Positions 32,601 to 42,957 of a DNA stretch of 64,000 bases are shown here, piece after piece. The stretch spans positions 620,001 through 684,000 of the forward strand of contig JAKUDP010000004.1 in NCBI GenBank assembly GCA_022570795.1, in the 5' to 3' direction. This DNA comes from Sphaerulina vaccinii. Taxonomy: Eukaryota; Ascomycota; Dothideomycetes; Mycosphaerellales; Mycosphaerellaceae. Position numbers and translations under genes: made by a program. The stretch's first letter is position 1. Each line of letters begins with the position of its first letter. Below the pieces are notes generated by a model. It was not told where the DNA came from. It made no database searches and was given only the letters and a program-made list of their open reading frames with translations.

Positions 32601-32897
32601 AAGCAACAGCTTGACACGAGCTTTCGTCGCTGCACAAGCTACTATGAAGTATCTGATATCATTCGGAGCCAGATAACATATCGTCGTATCGAGGTTTCCG
32701 GAGTGCGGTATGTATCGTTTGAAATGCCATGCCAATCTGTTGATCGCATTCGCCAAGGTGCCCAAGCTAATATCCACCAGAGGCGCCTTTCTCGTCAATG
32801 CCTCTGTTGAGGCTACACATTGTACCCATAGCTTGTCCGGTGTTGACGCAGCAAGCTTGTCAATCGCCTCTGGCAGCGTCGATGTGCCATGCGACAT
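29601..32897 (-). CDS. NRPS-like adenylate-forming reductase (A-T-R)
   Basis: A 1,098-residue enzyme in one exon. The ATG at 32897 (MSHGTSTLPEAI) is chosen because the frame upstream has no ATG. The adenylation domain (about 10-500) shows HTSGSTGEPKPVEV at 170-183, FGGGPLPE near 296 and GRMDDVVVLSNGEK near 406. The thiolation domain has the phosphopantetheine serine S578 in YGIDSQSVLRL. The reductase domain begins at the NADPH motif TGSTGSLGSY near 674 and has the YAQSK pair near 830. There is no condensation domain. Such enzymes activate an aryl or other carboxylic acid, load it and release it as an aldehyde or alcohol. A Ser-rich insert of about 60 residues sits inside the reductase domain. 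It is divergent from a DHA2 transporter. Confidence 0.92.
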   Translation of the reverse strand: MSHGTSTLPEAIDKLAASTPDKLWVQCVASTEALTRKAPLVDISLGTLANAINRLAWHFKRYIPHSGNLDTTICYLAPNDIRYFIVACAATKARVKLLLSSPRNNLEAHHALFEQTGCRTLMGPVESCQSLRDSCGMDYVGMLTMDQVLDQEKVEPYPWDRSLADVAHEPFVILHTSGSTGEPKPVEVNHALVATIDAQQDLPDIDGRCITSSLWRNRKIYAGLPLFHSAGFNILSFSIFQGTQVVFGPSDGPPSVSTVDSILDMDVVSAGIMAPSLLAEIASEPTTLRKLARWDSVGFGGGPLPEAAGQAIFEHTKVLPLLGSTETFNLPELLPQAEDELVYHYYHPSLGMKFEPVSEGLCELVFTRSSKNERHQGAFCTFPDLQEYRMKDLYEEHPTKPGLWKYQGRMDDVVVLSNGEKVNPRSAEQILSSHEAVQSALIVGSDHEQPLLLVEPKAGYSLDQRRASVQDSEELRRANETLPAYAKIDTEHICVVEPDTFLRSAKGEVRRRPTVAMLDAEIVNAYASAENQIATESRLDFSSKEKLTESLLSMIIAEVLPGTAVLQTEDLFSYGIDSQSVLRLTRAIKADMRAQQQEGACQVAPRMVYKSRTADCIAAHLYDPSGAAESQSEAAPEDVQRDLQDVLDRFSGKLPERAEHDGLKLQSETQTFVLTGSTGSLGSYLLDALLRQYPAAKVICLNRVGGNAAKQQDLQRSRGLPDDLSRAEFIEAKMAEKHFGLDDAAFHCLQKTTHIIHNAWKVNFNLPLSEFEEQLEICCNLIELAHSCTHRVSTTFLSSIGTANDWAKTGHVGQIPETQLDDFNVAEKNGYAQSKLLAEQLFANACSQLQLDTTICRLGQIAGPVRSDKGCWNVQEWFPSIMLSSKSTRMLPKDLAAMDPVDWIPVDILADVLAEVVDTDANLELPRSHSPASDHLMPVESSTRPASSGSSLISRSGLSTPNETCYSTPASSIRSNSAGPSKNSASARFLHFVNPSKIDWRELAPSVVQLLGPDVELVSYAKWTEAISASVEQDSEDVPAAKLVDFFEDLGKHSAKRAVFSVKESTKLSDRLRDLQPVSAEWLERWMGQWSMPLTKEG

Positions 32898-34027
32898 GTT
32901 GAAAGTGTTGTAAGAAACTTCTTCACAATCTACGCCAGGCACGCCGACAGTATGTACCAGAGTCTCGATCGACACTCCTGTCAAGCCACGATGCAACACT
33001 CACCGTGTATGACGATCTATGCGCCTATAAATGATAAGATTAGAGCACGCGAGAGAGTACGAGTTGTTGTTGAGGATTGGTCCAATCTGCTATCAGAAGC
33101 AGAACTCAATGTTCCTCACGAGTCGCTGGGCGCTCAAGCGCTTACGCCGAGGCACTGTTGGCAACGACTTTAACAACTTATCTTCAAAGTTTGACCTCAA
33201 AAGTGAGTCCGATCGGCGAAACTAGACGCTACCGTTGGTGGGCGCGGTATCTATGCGATCCGACATTCCTGCCAGAAGTCTCAACAATCGACAACAACGC
33301 CGACGTGGACGACAACGCGTACATGAAAAAATGTCGGGGATACCATGATGACATAGTTGGTTGAACAGCGAATGGATGAAACTGACGCCATGAGTGGGTT
33401 AACAGCGAAAATGGAATGCCCTAAATTGCCTTGTTGGGAAAGCACAGAGATGGTCATGCAGATAAGCTTTTGAGATAAAGCCTTTAGGCTAGCCACTGCC
33501 GAAACGCTCCTTAGTGTGGGCACGATGGTGCACAATAGGGACCTTGCGCTGTACCTTTGGCAGGGGGTCTGTAAAGCCCTGTCCTGAGGCTGGAACAGAG
33601 AAAACGACAAAAGTGGCGTTTAAGACCTTGCGGACTTAACAGCAGAGCAACGTAAAGCACTGTTCGAGTAGAGGTGTAAGCAGAGAGGTGAGTTGCCTGG
33701 TCCGGAAGTCAATCTTAACTACTTACTCGAATAGGCAGTCGACAGGGCTTGTTGCAGAAGTCGTAGAGTGTTGTGAGATCGCAACATACCGGGGTGTCGA
33801 CAACAAGACTGTAAGAGTATTGCGGAGGTTATTCCCCCACGGTCTGTGGCAACGCTGCTGATTTCGTGGCTCAACCTCATCAAAAACCCTTGCCAAAGGT
33901 ACTGCGCAAGGTCCCTAATGCGTACGATGATGAGAGTGGCATGCATGTGCTTCTTGTTTGCTGATAGCACCCTATAGACCAAGCACTCATCTACTGACAA
34001 CTCTTCAACACCAGAACAAGTTCGAAC
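32898..34027. promoter_or_regulatory. Divergent promoter region, reductase and transporter
   Basis: 1.13 kb between the start codons of the NRPS-like reductase and the DHA2 transporter. Short frames here show no family features. The head-to-head arrangement suggests shared control, but I recognise no specific factor-binding site. Confidence 0.45.
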
Positions 34028-35557
34028 ATGGTGGCCTCGGAGACCGACGCGAAATCACGCTCTGGAAGCGACGACAAGACCAATGCTCACAACGACTCCG
34101 TCGATGGACGCGAGGACCTCGAAGAGAAGCAACTTCCAGCATCCGACAACGAAGATGAAGCCGCACTCAAGCCTCCCTTCTCCCCAGTTCGAGAAGCCAT
34201 CTTCGTCTTCACCATCTGCATGGCTCAATTCCTTGCTCTCGCTGGACTGGCTCAATCGATCGCACCACTTCCCATCCTGGGCCGCAGCTTTGGCGTCACA
34301 GATGAAGGACTTCTGAGTTGGTATTCAGCTGCCTTCTCGCTGACTGTCGGCACATTCATTCTGCCCGCAGGGCGGTTGGGCGACATGTATGGTCATCGAA
34401 ACGTGGCTCTGGTCGGCTACGTTTGGTATGCTCTCTGGTCCATCATCGCAGGCGTAGCTGTCTACAGCGGGGATATCCTCTTCAGCTTCTCGCGAGCAAT
34501 GCAAGGTATCGGCCCAGCAATAGTAGTGCCCAACTCTTTGGCACTTGTCGGTATCGCATATGGTCCCAGTCCAAGGAAGAACATGGTATTTGCTTTCTTC
34601 GGCGCGGCAGCTCCAACGGGATGGGTCGTAGGAGCGGCTTTCTCCTCAATACTGGCTCAGCTTACCTGGTGGCCTTGGGCATTCTTTGCTCTTGCGTTCG
34701 CATGCATTGGCATGATAGCACTCAATATGGTCGCTGTTCCAGCAGACCCGCACAAAGATTCTGTCTCAGTTAACGACTTTGATGCCTTGGGTTGTGTCAC
34801 TGGAGTCAGCGGACTGGTGCTCTTCAACTTCGCCTGGAATCAAGCAGCAGTCGTTGGCTGGCAGGAACCATATACCTACGCCCTACTTATCGTTGGCATT
34901 CTTCTGCTGGCTGCATTCACATACGTCGAATTGCGAGTTGCGAGGAACCCGTTAGTTCCGCTGAAGGGCATGGCTGGCGAAGCAGCTCTCGCACTTGGAG
35001 TGATATTTGCGGGCTGGGCAAGCTTCGGTATCTGGGTCTTCTATCTCTGGAGACTCATAGAGAGTCTCCGAGGCTACTCTCCACTCGCAGCAACAGCACA
35101 GAACGCGCCAGTAGCTATATCCGGACTCATCGCCGCGGTCGCTACTGGGTTCCTGCTGTCGCACATCAAAGTGTCATACGTTTTACTCATCGCCACACTG
35201 TTCTTCCTGACAGGCCAGATTCTGCTGGCGACAGTGCCAGTCGATCAGATATACTGGGCTCAGACATTCGTGTCGATCATCATCATGCCCTGGGGCATGG
35301 ACATGTCCTTCCCAAGCGCCACGGTCCTGTTAAGCAACAACACACCAAACCATGATCAAGGCATTGCATCGTCTCTGATCAACACGACAGTGAACTACAG
35401 CATATCGTTAGGACTGGGAATCGCTGGAACTATTGTGCGCCAGGTCAACATGGGTAGCACAGATGTGCTCGCAGGGTATCGTGGAGCGTGGTACTTTGGT
35501 ATAGGGCTCGACGGCATTGCAGTGCTGATTGCTTTATATTTCTGTGTCAAACACTGA
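34028..35557 (+). CDS. MFS drug:H+ antiporter, DHA2 (14-helix) type
   Basis: A 509-residue major facilitator in one exon, ATG at 34028. About 55 charged N-terminal residues are followed by a string of hydrophobic segments consistent with 13-14 helices. The motif between helices 2 and 3 is GRLGDMYGHRNV (about 117-128) and RAMQGIGPAIVVPNSLALV marks helix 4. The pattern is close to fungal aminotriazole-resistance-like transporters. It would export small molecules from the plasma membrane using the proton gradient. Its divergent position next to the NRPS-like reductase suggests export of, or self-protection from, that enzyme's product; this is inference. Confidence 0.88.
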   Translation: MVASETDAKSRSGSDDKTNAHNDSVDGREDLEEKQLPASDNEDEAALKPPFSPVREAIFVFTICMAQFLALAGLAQSIAPLPILGRSFGVTDEGLLSWYSAAFSLTVGTFILPAGRLGDMYGHRNVALVGYVWYALWSIIAGVAVYSGDILFSFSRAMQGIGPAIVVPNSLALVGIAYGPSPRKNMVFAFFGAAAPTGWVVGAAFSSILAQLTWWPWAFFALAFACIGMIALNMVAVPADPHKDSVSVNDFDALGCVTGVSGLVLFNFAWNQAAVVGWQEPYTYALLIVGILLLAAFTYVELRVARNPLVPLKGMAGEAALALGVIFAGWASFGIWVFYLWRLIESLRGYSPLAATAQNAPVAISGLIAAVATGFLLSHIKVSYVLLIATLFFLTGQILLATVPVDQIYWAQTFVSIIIMPWGMDMSFPSATVLLSNNTPNHDQGIASSLINTTVNYSISLGLGIAGTIVRQVNMGSTDVLAGYRGAWYFGIGLDGIAVLIALYFCVKH

Positions 35558-36049
35558 TCTGTAGTGACTGTATACATCTCAACTGATTCATGCATTCACT
35601 TCATCTTCTGCATCCGACATTATGTTCACCTCATATTGCTCCACGTTTCGACGTGACCCAAATGCTGCGCCGCCGTATGCACCTCCACTTCCCGCTCAGA
35701 CTGGGTCATCATAGCAGAAACTTCCCAGTTTCACTCAATCAAAGTAGTCACAACCTCTGACGAAAGAGAGGATGTCGGAGAGTTGCACCCGGCTTGCTGC
35801 GAGGAGGAGCGAGAGTCTCACAGCGATTTCGACTATTGCTGTGCTCCTCCTGCATGGATTCGTAGTTTCTGCTTCTTAATTCCGTGGAGCTGCCGCAAGT
35901 GCTTACACGCTCTCCGAATCAGGAGACACTGAGGTCTCAGTCGCAGAAGACACTCTACATGTATGTGGACAAGAACTTCCAGAGCTCTGTCGTAGATGCG
36001 GAATCGACGATCTCTGTTATGTTATGTTTCTTCGGTGTACACGGACACC
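35558..36049. other. Intergenic, convergent 3' region
   Basis: 492 bp between the 3' ends of the transporter and the rhodopsin-like gene. A short plus-strand frame at 35884-36102 has no ATG at its start and no features. Nothing else is visible. Confidence 0.4.
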
Positions 36050-37430
36050 TCAGAAGAGGTCATCGTCATCCTCTCGAATCGGCTCAAAAGTCGGAGAGGT
36101 AGGAAAGTATGAGCTGGCTGGGGAGATCGGAAAGTGAGAGCTAGCTGGGGAGACCGGAAAGTGAGAGCTAGCTGGAGAGATTGGACTCTTAGGGTTTTGA
36201 TAAGTCGGACTTGGCATAGGATGCTTGTGGAGCTCAAGTGCTTGAGGAAGTGGTGGCTTCTCTGATGTATATCCGCTTGGGCGCCGCGAGTGGCGGTAGC
36301 TGGTACTCTCGCGTACGCCGTGCGATCGACCGTGTGAACGTGGACGGTTTTCGAAGTCGTCATCATCGAGACGGCCACCTGTGCGAGTGTTGTAGTAACT
36401 ATCGTCGAATGACAGCGAAGGGAAACAGCTTGACATGAGTCCCTTCAGAGTCGGTATACACTGCCGCACTGTTAGTCGAAGGTCGGGTTCGTCAATCTAG
36501 AGACCTACAGAGCAGATGATACCAGCGTACAGCTCCATACAGGACCATATGGCAGCCTTGGGATTGTCCCACGATACGTCCGAGGACCGAGAGACGACGT
36601 ATATGGAAGGCAGACGCAGTATGGAGAGAACACAGGTGAGACCGCCTAGACAGAACACGACCATGAGGATGACCTTCTGTCGTCTTGGGAATGGCAAAGC
36701 ATTGAGTGGCGCGATCGGAAGGAGGGTCGTCAATATGTCAGTGAAGATAGTGCCTCCAGCCATGGTATACCTGTAAAAGTGGTCAACGAAGCTTCTAAGC
36801 ATGAGTCGTCGACATGAGATACCAAATAGCCAATCGATTAAGGCACTGTCCCGTTCCAGGCGTCCAAAAAGCCTTGACCGGCGAGCACATGAAAAAGGTA
36901 GCAAAGAATCCAAACATTGTCACGGCGATGTTCAATCCCATGACAACAAAACACCCGATGCGCCACTTCCTTGTTGTGAAGAAGCGCAGGTATTGGAACA
37001 AGATAGACATCTTTACTGTGCCAAGTCCTAGAGCATATATCCACACAGATGCCCAGAACCATTTTAGAGACTCGACCATGTCATAGGGCGTGAGGTTGGT
37101 GAAGTGTTGTCCGAGGCCATCTTGTACTGCGAGTCGGGTATATTAGCTTTGATCAGTCGTGGAAAGGACACGTGCAATACCTTGCATGCCCATGCAGAGA
37201 GTGAGAAGAACTGCCAGCAGCTATTGAGCATTAGCAGAGTCGAGCCGTGACCGTAAGCAATGCTCACTCACCATAGCAACTGCCACAAGACAGTCATCGA
37301 TACCAACATTGGCGGTGATCCTCCACCTGGTGTACAAGCGAGCAATGGTCAATATCCCAGCAAGGCTGCAAAAGATGGTGGTCGATACCAAAACCGCATG
37401 GCCAGAGGCATGTCCGCCCCCTCCTACCAT
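36050..37430 (-). CDS. Fungal rhodopsin-like 7TM protein (Pth11-related fold)
   Basis: Five exons: 37430-37272, 37220-37181, 37126-36823, 36770-36509 and 36460-36050. All introns are 48-54 nt with good signals and the phases agree, giving 391 residues. Family landmarks are IARLYTRWRITANVGIDDCLVAVAM after helix 1, then KMSILFQYLRFF, FFMCSPVKAFW and DILTTLLPI, consistent with seven helices. There is no CFEM domain. The cytosolic tail is Ser/Pro-rich with a repeated unit (SPASSHFP), encoded by a 30-bp tandem repeat near 36107-36185, and ends in acidic residues. These proteins are integral membrane proteins, some acting as receptors in surface sensing. Ligand unknown. Confidence 0.82.
36107..36185. 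repeat. 30-bp tandem repeat in rhodopsin-like gene tail
   Basis: Between two and three near-identical 30-bp units (AGCTAGCTGGGGAGA core) encode the SPASSHFP repeats of the receptor tail. The unit length keeps the frame, so copy number could vary without breaking the gene. Confidence 0.7.
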
Positions 37431-38833
37431 GCTAAAACACTGGCAGGAGCTGTAGGTGAGCTGGTGCGTGAATCAAGCTAGGCTGCTTCGCAGCAGCTTT
37501 GCATGCCATTGCGGATCGGTGACTGATATAACACAGTCGTCGCATCCAGGCTCATCACGCGTACTCCGCATTGGTCTTGGTACCCAATCGACTTCATTTT
37601 GTTTGGCTTTTGATATCTGTACGGGTCCCTTGTAGCTCGCATATGCTCGTGACAGCTCGTGGCAGTTCATGCATGGTTGCGTGAACAGGGACCGTGCCCA
37701 AACTTGAAGTCAAAGTAGAGCATGCCTGCAGTGCACGGCCGATAAGCCTGATCAAGAGGTTCTCGAATCCTGAGATCGTGACCTCCCTTCAAGATTCCAG
37801 ACGATCGTCAGCTGCTACAGGTGTTCTCTACTGTTCGCCAACCGAGTGGAAAGCTCCGAAGACCTGGGACTGTCCAACGGCAGAAGGGTTCATGCTTTGC
37901 AGCTTGCTCGCGACCGCGCGATTCTCCAGATCTAGGCGCAGAAGACTTGTACATTGGTACGATGGTCAAAGTAACACCGAGAGTCGAATAGTAGCCTGGA
38001 CAGTCCTGTCTGGTCGCAAAAGAGCATCCGTGTGAAGGCACGGCACTCGACAGCGCTCACGTCGTTCGGCTACCTGCGCACAACTGCCCATGCAGTCGTG
38101 TAAGCTGACGACCTTGGAAGTGAACGTGTGATGAGTGTTGGTGAAGGTGAGAAAGAGGGCGAGAAGTCGTCTCAATGGGCTCGGAGGGAAGCCCGGTCAG
38201 CTCCTAACCCGCTGTTTGACGGGATTTGGCAAATGACTCGCGAAAGGATTTCCTATCTCAACCAATACTCCGATAGTCCTTGTCCTCACCAACATCGATA
38301 AAGCATCACGATCTCCTTCTCAGGGCTGCCAGTTGATCGTCCCCCAAGGCTTGGTATTCGGCACTTCTTACAAGCACGACGACTGCGCATCCTGCCTCGT
38401 GGCGAGTACTCAGACCTGGAAAGACTCCCTTGGAGACTTCACCGCCTCGTGGTGTCCTGAGAGTGCTATTGCTTCAATCCTAGCTCGTGGAAGAAGATGC
38501 TATGTTGTGCTGAACAACTCAAAAGAGTTCTCTACACCGATACGTCATGAGAAGTAGAGCTCCGACTTCATCTCTCGGCAGAACGGGCAAGCTATGAGCT
38601 TCTGGACCAGAGGTCAAGCAACGAACACCTCGCTCATCTCATCATCATTGTCCTTTCCTCATCCTTCCATCCTTGATCTATCACACCCTCTACCCTCGTA
38701 CAGTCAGCTCTATCACAGAAACCTCGCCACACTCCTGCTCCCTGCTACAAGCTCACCGCCTCACTCGCGGCTAAAACCAAATAATCAGAACCCCACCAGC
38801 CCTGACCACGATCCATCAAACCACCAAGAAAAC
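37431..38833. promoter_or_regulatory. Divergent intergenic region, 7TM and HAD genes
   Basis: 1.4 kb between two divergent start codons. Frames at 37473-38035 lack ATG starts or features. An ATG at 38594 is in frame with the HAD gene and would add an 80-residue Ser/Pro-rich leader; I treat it as 5'UTR. Confidence 0.4.
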
Positions 38834-39723
38834 ATGCCGAAATCAGCCTGCTTCGATGTCCTAGGCACTTGCTTCGATTTCCAGCCTGCTATAGACACGA
38901 TTGAAGCTCGTTTGGGCAGCAAGCTACGTACTGTAAGTCAAAGATAGCAGCGGAGCTCCACACATATATCGATCGCCACGCACGCAGACCAGATCTTCTG
39001 CAGAGTGCACTCGATCGCCGGCCACTAGGGTACCGGGCTTAAGGGCCGACATAACATGAAACATAAACATATGCTTATTCCTCGATCGATCATCTCTAGG
39101 TATCAGTAGATTCCAAATCTCTCTTCTTCAGCTGGTTCTACGCAGCCCAGCGAGATTTCACCTACGCATCCCTAGCAGGCTCCTATACACCCATAGCTCA
39201 GATCCTCAAACTTACTCTGAAACGGGCATGCGCAGTGTGCGATCTCCCACTAGACCAGATCTCAGACGAAGATGTCGAAGCTGTAATGGCGAAAGTCAAA
39301 GCTCTAGTCGCTCGGCCTGGTTTGAAGAAATGTTATGATGGTTTGAGGGAAGCTGGATGGGACGTTTATGGCGTTACTAATGGCGGAAAGGAAGCTAGTC
39401 TCAAGTATTATGAATTGGCGAATGTGGAACTTGATAAAGATCATTTGTTGAGTTGCGACGAGATCAAAGTTGCGAAACCAGATATCAAGGTTTATCAGAA
39501 TGCGCATAAGTGGTTGACGAGTCGAGGTGTGGGGACTGAGCATGATGGAGAGAGGTGGTTCGTTGCTGCTCATGCTTGGGATTTGCTTGCTGCGAGGACA
39601 GCGGGTTTCAAGACTGCGTATTTGTCTTTTGAGGAGCATGATCCTGTTACCGAGGTATTTGGAAAGTTCGACTTATACGCCAATGATATGGAGGAGTTGC
39701 TGGAGAAGATGAAGGCTTTATAG
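38834..39723 (+). CDS. HAD-superfamily hydrolase, haloacid dehalogenase type II-like
   Basis: Two exons: 38834-38932 and 39100-39723. The intron is 167 nt, longer than the others in the window, with donor GTAAGT and acceptor CTCTAG. The 240-residue product starts MPKSACFDVLGTCFD, where Asp8 is the expected nucleophile. Motif II is VTNGG near residue 125, motif III lysine is in VAKPDIKVY near 158, and motif IV is around VAAHAWDLLAA. The cap sequence fits fungal proteins annotated as 2-haloacid dehalogenases. The physiological substrate is unknown; it may be a phosphatase or a dehalogenase. An upstream in-frame ATG (38594) is a less likely start. Confidence 0.82.
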
Positions 39724-39975
39724 ATAGACTGCTGAGGGTAACCCTGTAAAGACTTGGTGACTCCGATATGTATTACATAGGCAAGGACCAGACCTGAAAC
39801 TCGAGCTTCATAGTCGGCTCTGCCAAGCCATTGTGTTGTACAAACTCTCGGATCCTCGTTCACGGTTCCAATGATGCCACGATATCTTCAGATGGCATAG
39901 GTGGTGTTCGTCGCTCGGACGAGGAATATCCCTTAGTGCCAGCCTTCTCCTCCTCTCCACACCTTTATTGGCCAA

Positions 39976-40893
39976 TCAGTGTCCTCCTAGTCCCTCAAAG
40001 ATGAGGGCAGTCGTGTTCGTCGTGCCGTTTGTGAACTTGACAGTCGTATCGTTTGAGTCAAAGTAATCTCTAAGGACCGACACGCCATCGGGAAGGTCGC
40101 AAGGTCCGCGATGGCCATCCTGGGTAACGAGACTCGGACCTGCCCTCACGAGTATCACCATGAGAAAGCCAGCGAAGAGCTTCAGGACTATTTTCTCGTA
40201 CTTGAGAAATCTCCTGTTCCTCATACCTCCAAATTGTTGTTTGAGAATGAGATCCATCCACTTTGAGAAAAAGCAGACTCCTGATATGACGACTGCCATA
40301 TACGAGATGTTAAACAACTCTCGCTTTGTTTTCTCGCACACCTCACTACTCATCGTGAATCGAAGATATAACCAATAGATCCCAGACCCCAGAACAATCG
40401 CGAACCAGATTGAATATCCCAGCCAGTTGACGGAACAGGAGCAGCCTGCGCAACATGCGCCAGCACGAAGTTCACCATGGTTATTGAGCCCATCCGGACG
40501 GCCGAGTTCGACGTCGCCTGCTACATTGTCTTGTGCGGCGTCAGGTCCGCCTGGGGTGCCTTGTGCAGCGTCGCGTTCTTCATCTGCGGGCTTCCTGAAC
40601 TGATAAGCTGTGGGCCGTTCGTCGCTGTTCAAGTCTGCCACATCGCGGTGGGCGTGGCTTGCTTGCATGTCCTGCATGGAAATATCGCCTGATGCCATAA
40701 TCTTGAATAGTGGAATTTGAGAGGAGTGTGCAGAGGATCGGCGCTTCCGAGGAGCAGACGGATCATATTTGACGAATTTGAACTTCAAGGTGTGCTTCTT
40801 ATGTGGGTCGCACCATAGACGAAGCCATGGTTTGCTCGAAGGCAGTGTAGATGTTCCATTGATGTGCAGCTTGAGTGACGTTCGTCGCCGCAT
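39976..40893 (-). CDS. Membrane protein of unknown function
   Basis: A 305-residue frame from the ATG at 40893; a second in-frame ATG at 40698 (MASGDISMQD) would give 240 residues and may be the real start. The first half is polar. It is followed by a cysteine cluster (CCAGCSCSVNW) and three hydrophobic segments: SIWFAIVLGSGIYWLYL, SYMAVVISGVCFFS and LKLFAGFLMVILV. The C-terminal part has several N-x-T sites (NDTT, NGTT, NTT), suggesting it faces the lumen or exterior. The gene is convergent with the HAD gene, 252 bp apart. I recognise no family. Confidence 0.6.
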   Translation of the reverse strand: MRRRTSLKLHINGTSTLPSSKPWLRLWCDPHKKHTLKFKFVKYDPSAPRKRRSSAHSSQIPLFKIMASGDISMQDMQASHAHRDVADLNSDERPTAYQFRKPADEERDAAQGTPGGPDAAQDNVAGDVELGRPDGLNNHGELRAGACCAGCSCSVNWLGYSIWFAIVLGSGIYWLYLRFTMSSEVCEKTKRELFNISYMAVVISGVCFFSKWMDLILKQQFGGMRNRRFLKYEKIVLKLFAGFLMVILVRAGPSLVTQDGHRGPCDLPDGVSVLRDYFDSNDTTVKFTNGTTNTTALIFEGLGGH

Positions 40894-42015
40894 CGCCTGT
40901 TCTGCATCTGCTCCTTGCGCATGACAGATTTCGGTCGTGATAGGGTCCGGGCGATGTCCATGACTGATCGTTGTGGCTACGTCGATATGTCGACCAAGTT
41001 AGCAGACCGTGCTCGTTGTCCTAGGCACCGTACGAAATGTTGCCAACCATGCTCTACTATGGCTGAGCACGGCTGTGCAAAGTCAACCAATGTCTCGGAG
41101 CTTAGCCGTTGACCCAGCACACATGCAACTATGAGTTTCAATGTGCTGCAGTGTAATCTGTGGCGATGCTCCAAGCTGCGGCATACACGCTGGGTATTTT
41201 CATGATCAGCCACATATTCGTAAGTCCTTCGAATCGACAGGCGCCCCACAGTCTACATGCCATTTGAAGAGTCGACAATGGCACTGCATATGCAACTATT
41301 GGCTCGTCAGTGTGAGAAGTACAGGCTCGAAGCTGTGAAAGGAAGGGCCATTCTGCTTATACTGGTCAGAGGACCAATCTTCGTGGTACAGATCGAAGCC
41401 AGAAGCCGTGAGAATGCCATATGAGGCAGGGCTATGTATGCCCTCGCGAATACTGGAAGTGGAAGGCAGACTGTTTGGTGGAGTGATTTGACGCATCTAC
41501 CGGACGCGTATCAGCCTGCTATGGCGTCTGCTGAACCAGCTATGAGACCAGGAGAGCTACTGATCGCTTCAGGCATTCCTCGCGAGGGTCTGGAAAATGT
41601 CTTTTGGTGAGATTACTGGCCGGCAGATGCTCCGTCTCAAGCAGGCAGGCTATGATAATGTACGGTGAGAAATGTCCCGGTTCGCATTCCGTTCGTCTCT
41701 GTCCATGTCGCGTTGTAATTGCTGTCGTCGTATAGACGGCAGTCATCTCGTGCCAGAAGCCATGACAGTATGCTGATGCTGTTGGACGTGACATGTCGTG
41801 TGTTGGTCTTGGAAGGGGAGGTGTTTTGCTGATGCCAAGGCGCCGTAGCGCCGTAGCTCTGATGCTCTTGCCTTTCTCGGCTGGAGCTGCTCTTCGTCCT
41901 GCAAGCTCTCCAAAACATTACGTGCATACAATCAGTGAGCAATCAGCAGAACATGCGCCGGCGATAGGATCAACGGCCCCATTCTCAACATCAATACCGG
42001 CATCATTCACTCGTC
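40894..42015. other. Intergenic
   Basis: 1.12 kb between divergent genes (membrane protein and RNPS1-like). Short frames on both strands have no features. It should contain both promoters. Confidence 0.4.
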
Positions 42016-42957
42016 ATGTCCGACCGCAGTGTGTCCCGTGGCCGCTCACGCACTCCCGGACGACCAGCAACAGCAGCCAGCGAAGATGCGCGTATGAGAT
42101 CGCGTTCCATCAATGGCCGCGATGAGCGCAGTCTCAGTCGCTCTAGGACACGCGACAGATCGATGGGCTCGCGCAGCAGAAGCAGGTCGCGTACTCCAGG
42201 CAGCGCTCACAGTGGCTCCAAATCACCAGACTCGAAACCTCGCTCAGCCAAAATTGTGATCGAGAAGCTCACGAAGAACGTCAACGTCTCCCACCTGCGC
42301 GAAATCTTCAGCACCTACGGCAGCATCTCCGACCTGGAAATGCCCATGAACAAGCACTTCATGACCAATCGCGGCATCGCCTATGTCTTGTACACACAAC
42401 CATCATACGCGGAAGCCGCTATTAGTAACATGCACGAAGCGCAACTGGATGGCGCCCTGATTAGCGTGAGCATAGTACTGCCGAGACGGAGATTCAGCCG
42501 GAGTCCACCGGCGATGCGCCCTCCACCCAACAGGTTTGGAGAGCCGCACAGGTTCAGAGATGGTCCACCGCCATTGCCAGGCATGAGGGGTGGAAGAGGC
42601 AGAGGCAGGGGCGGAAGGAGCCCGCCGAGATATGGAGGAGGTCCACCAGGAAGAGGCGGAGGGCAAGGAGGCTACAGAGATCGGTATGAAGAACCACCAC
42701 GAGACTCGTATCGACCACGCAGTTATAGCAGAAGCCGATCGCCGCCAGGGAGGAGAGGTGGCAGGAGTCCGTCATACTCTGGTCGCAGCCGCAGTCCCAG
42801 CCGTTCGCCACCGCTGAGAGGCAATCGTGGAGGACCAAGAGGCGGAGGCGGGCGTGGCAGAGGTGGTGGTAGACGAAGGAGTCGCAGCTACTCTAGCTAC
42901 AGCAGCAGGAGTCGAAGCCGCAGTCCCAGCAGAGATCGTGGCCGAGGGCGGCGATGA
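42016..42957 (+). CDS. RNPS1-like SR protein with one RRM
   Basis: A 313-residue protein in one exon, ATG at 42016. An Arg/Ser-rich N-terminus (1-75) leads to one RNA-recognition motif at about 78-158: IVIEKLTKNVNVSHLREIF, then a beta strand GIAYVLYT, and LDGALISVSIVLP. RGG-rich and SR/RS-rich tails follow. The RRM pattern, including a long loop after the EMPM strand, matches RNPS1, a peripheral component of the exon junction and ASAP/PSAP complexes that links splicing to mRNA surveillance. The Arg/Ser tails are likely phosphorylated by SR kinases. RNPS1 identity is inferred from the RRM; a general SR splicing factor is the alternative. Confidence 0.85.
   Translation: MSDRSVSRGRSRTPGRPATAASEDARMRSRSINGRDERSLSRSRTRDRSMGSRSRSRSRTPGSAHSGSKSPDSKPRSAKIVIEKLTKNVNVSHLREIFSTYGSISDLEMPMNKHFMTNRGIAYVLYTQPSYAEAAISNMHEAQLDGALISVSIVLPRRRFSRSPPAMRPPPNRFGEPHRFRDGPPPLPGMRGGRGRGRGGRSPPRYGGGPPGRGGGQGGYRDRYEEPPRDSYRPRSYSRSRSPPGRRGGRSPSYSGRSRSPSRSPPLRGNRGGPRGGGGRGRGGGRRRSRSYSSYSSRSRSRSPSRDRGRGRR

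Noticed and set aside
24894..37430. A full polyketide or nonribosomal peptide cluster
   Set aside because: There is no PKS, condensation domain, P450 or pathway-specific zinc-cluster regulator; only the reductase and transporter are convincing partners.
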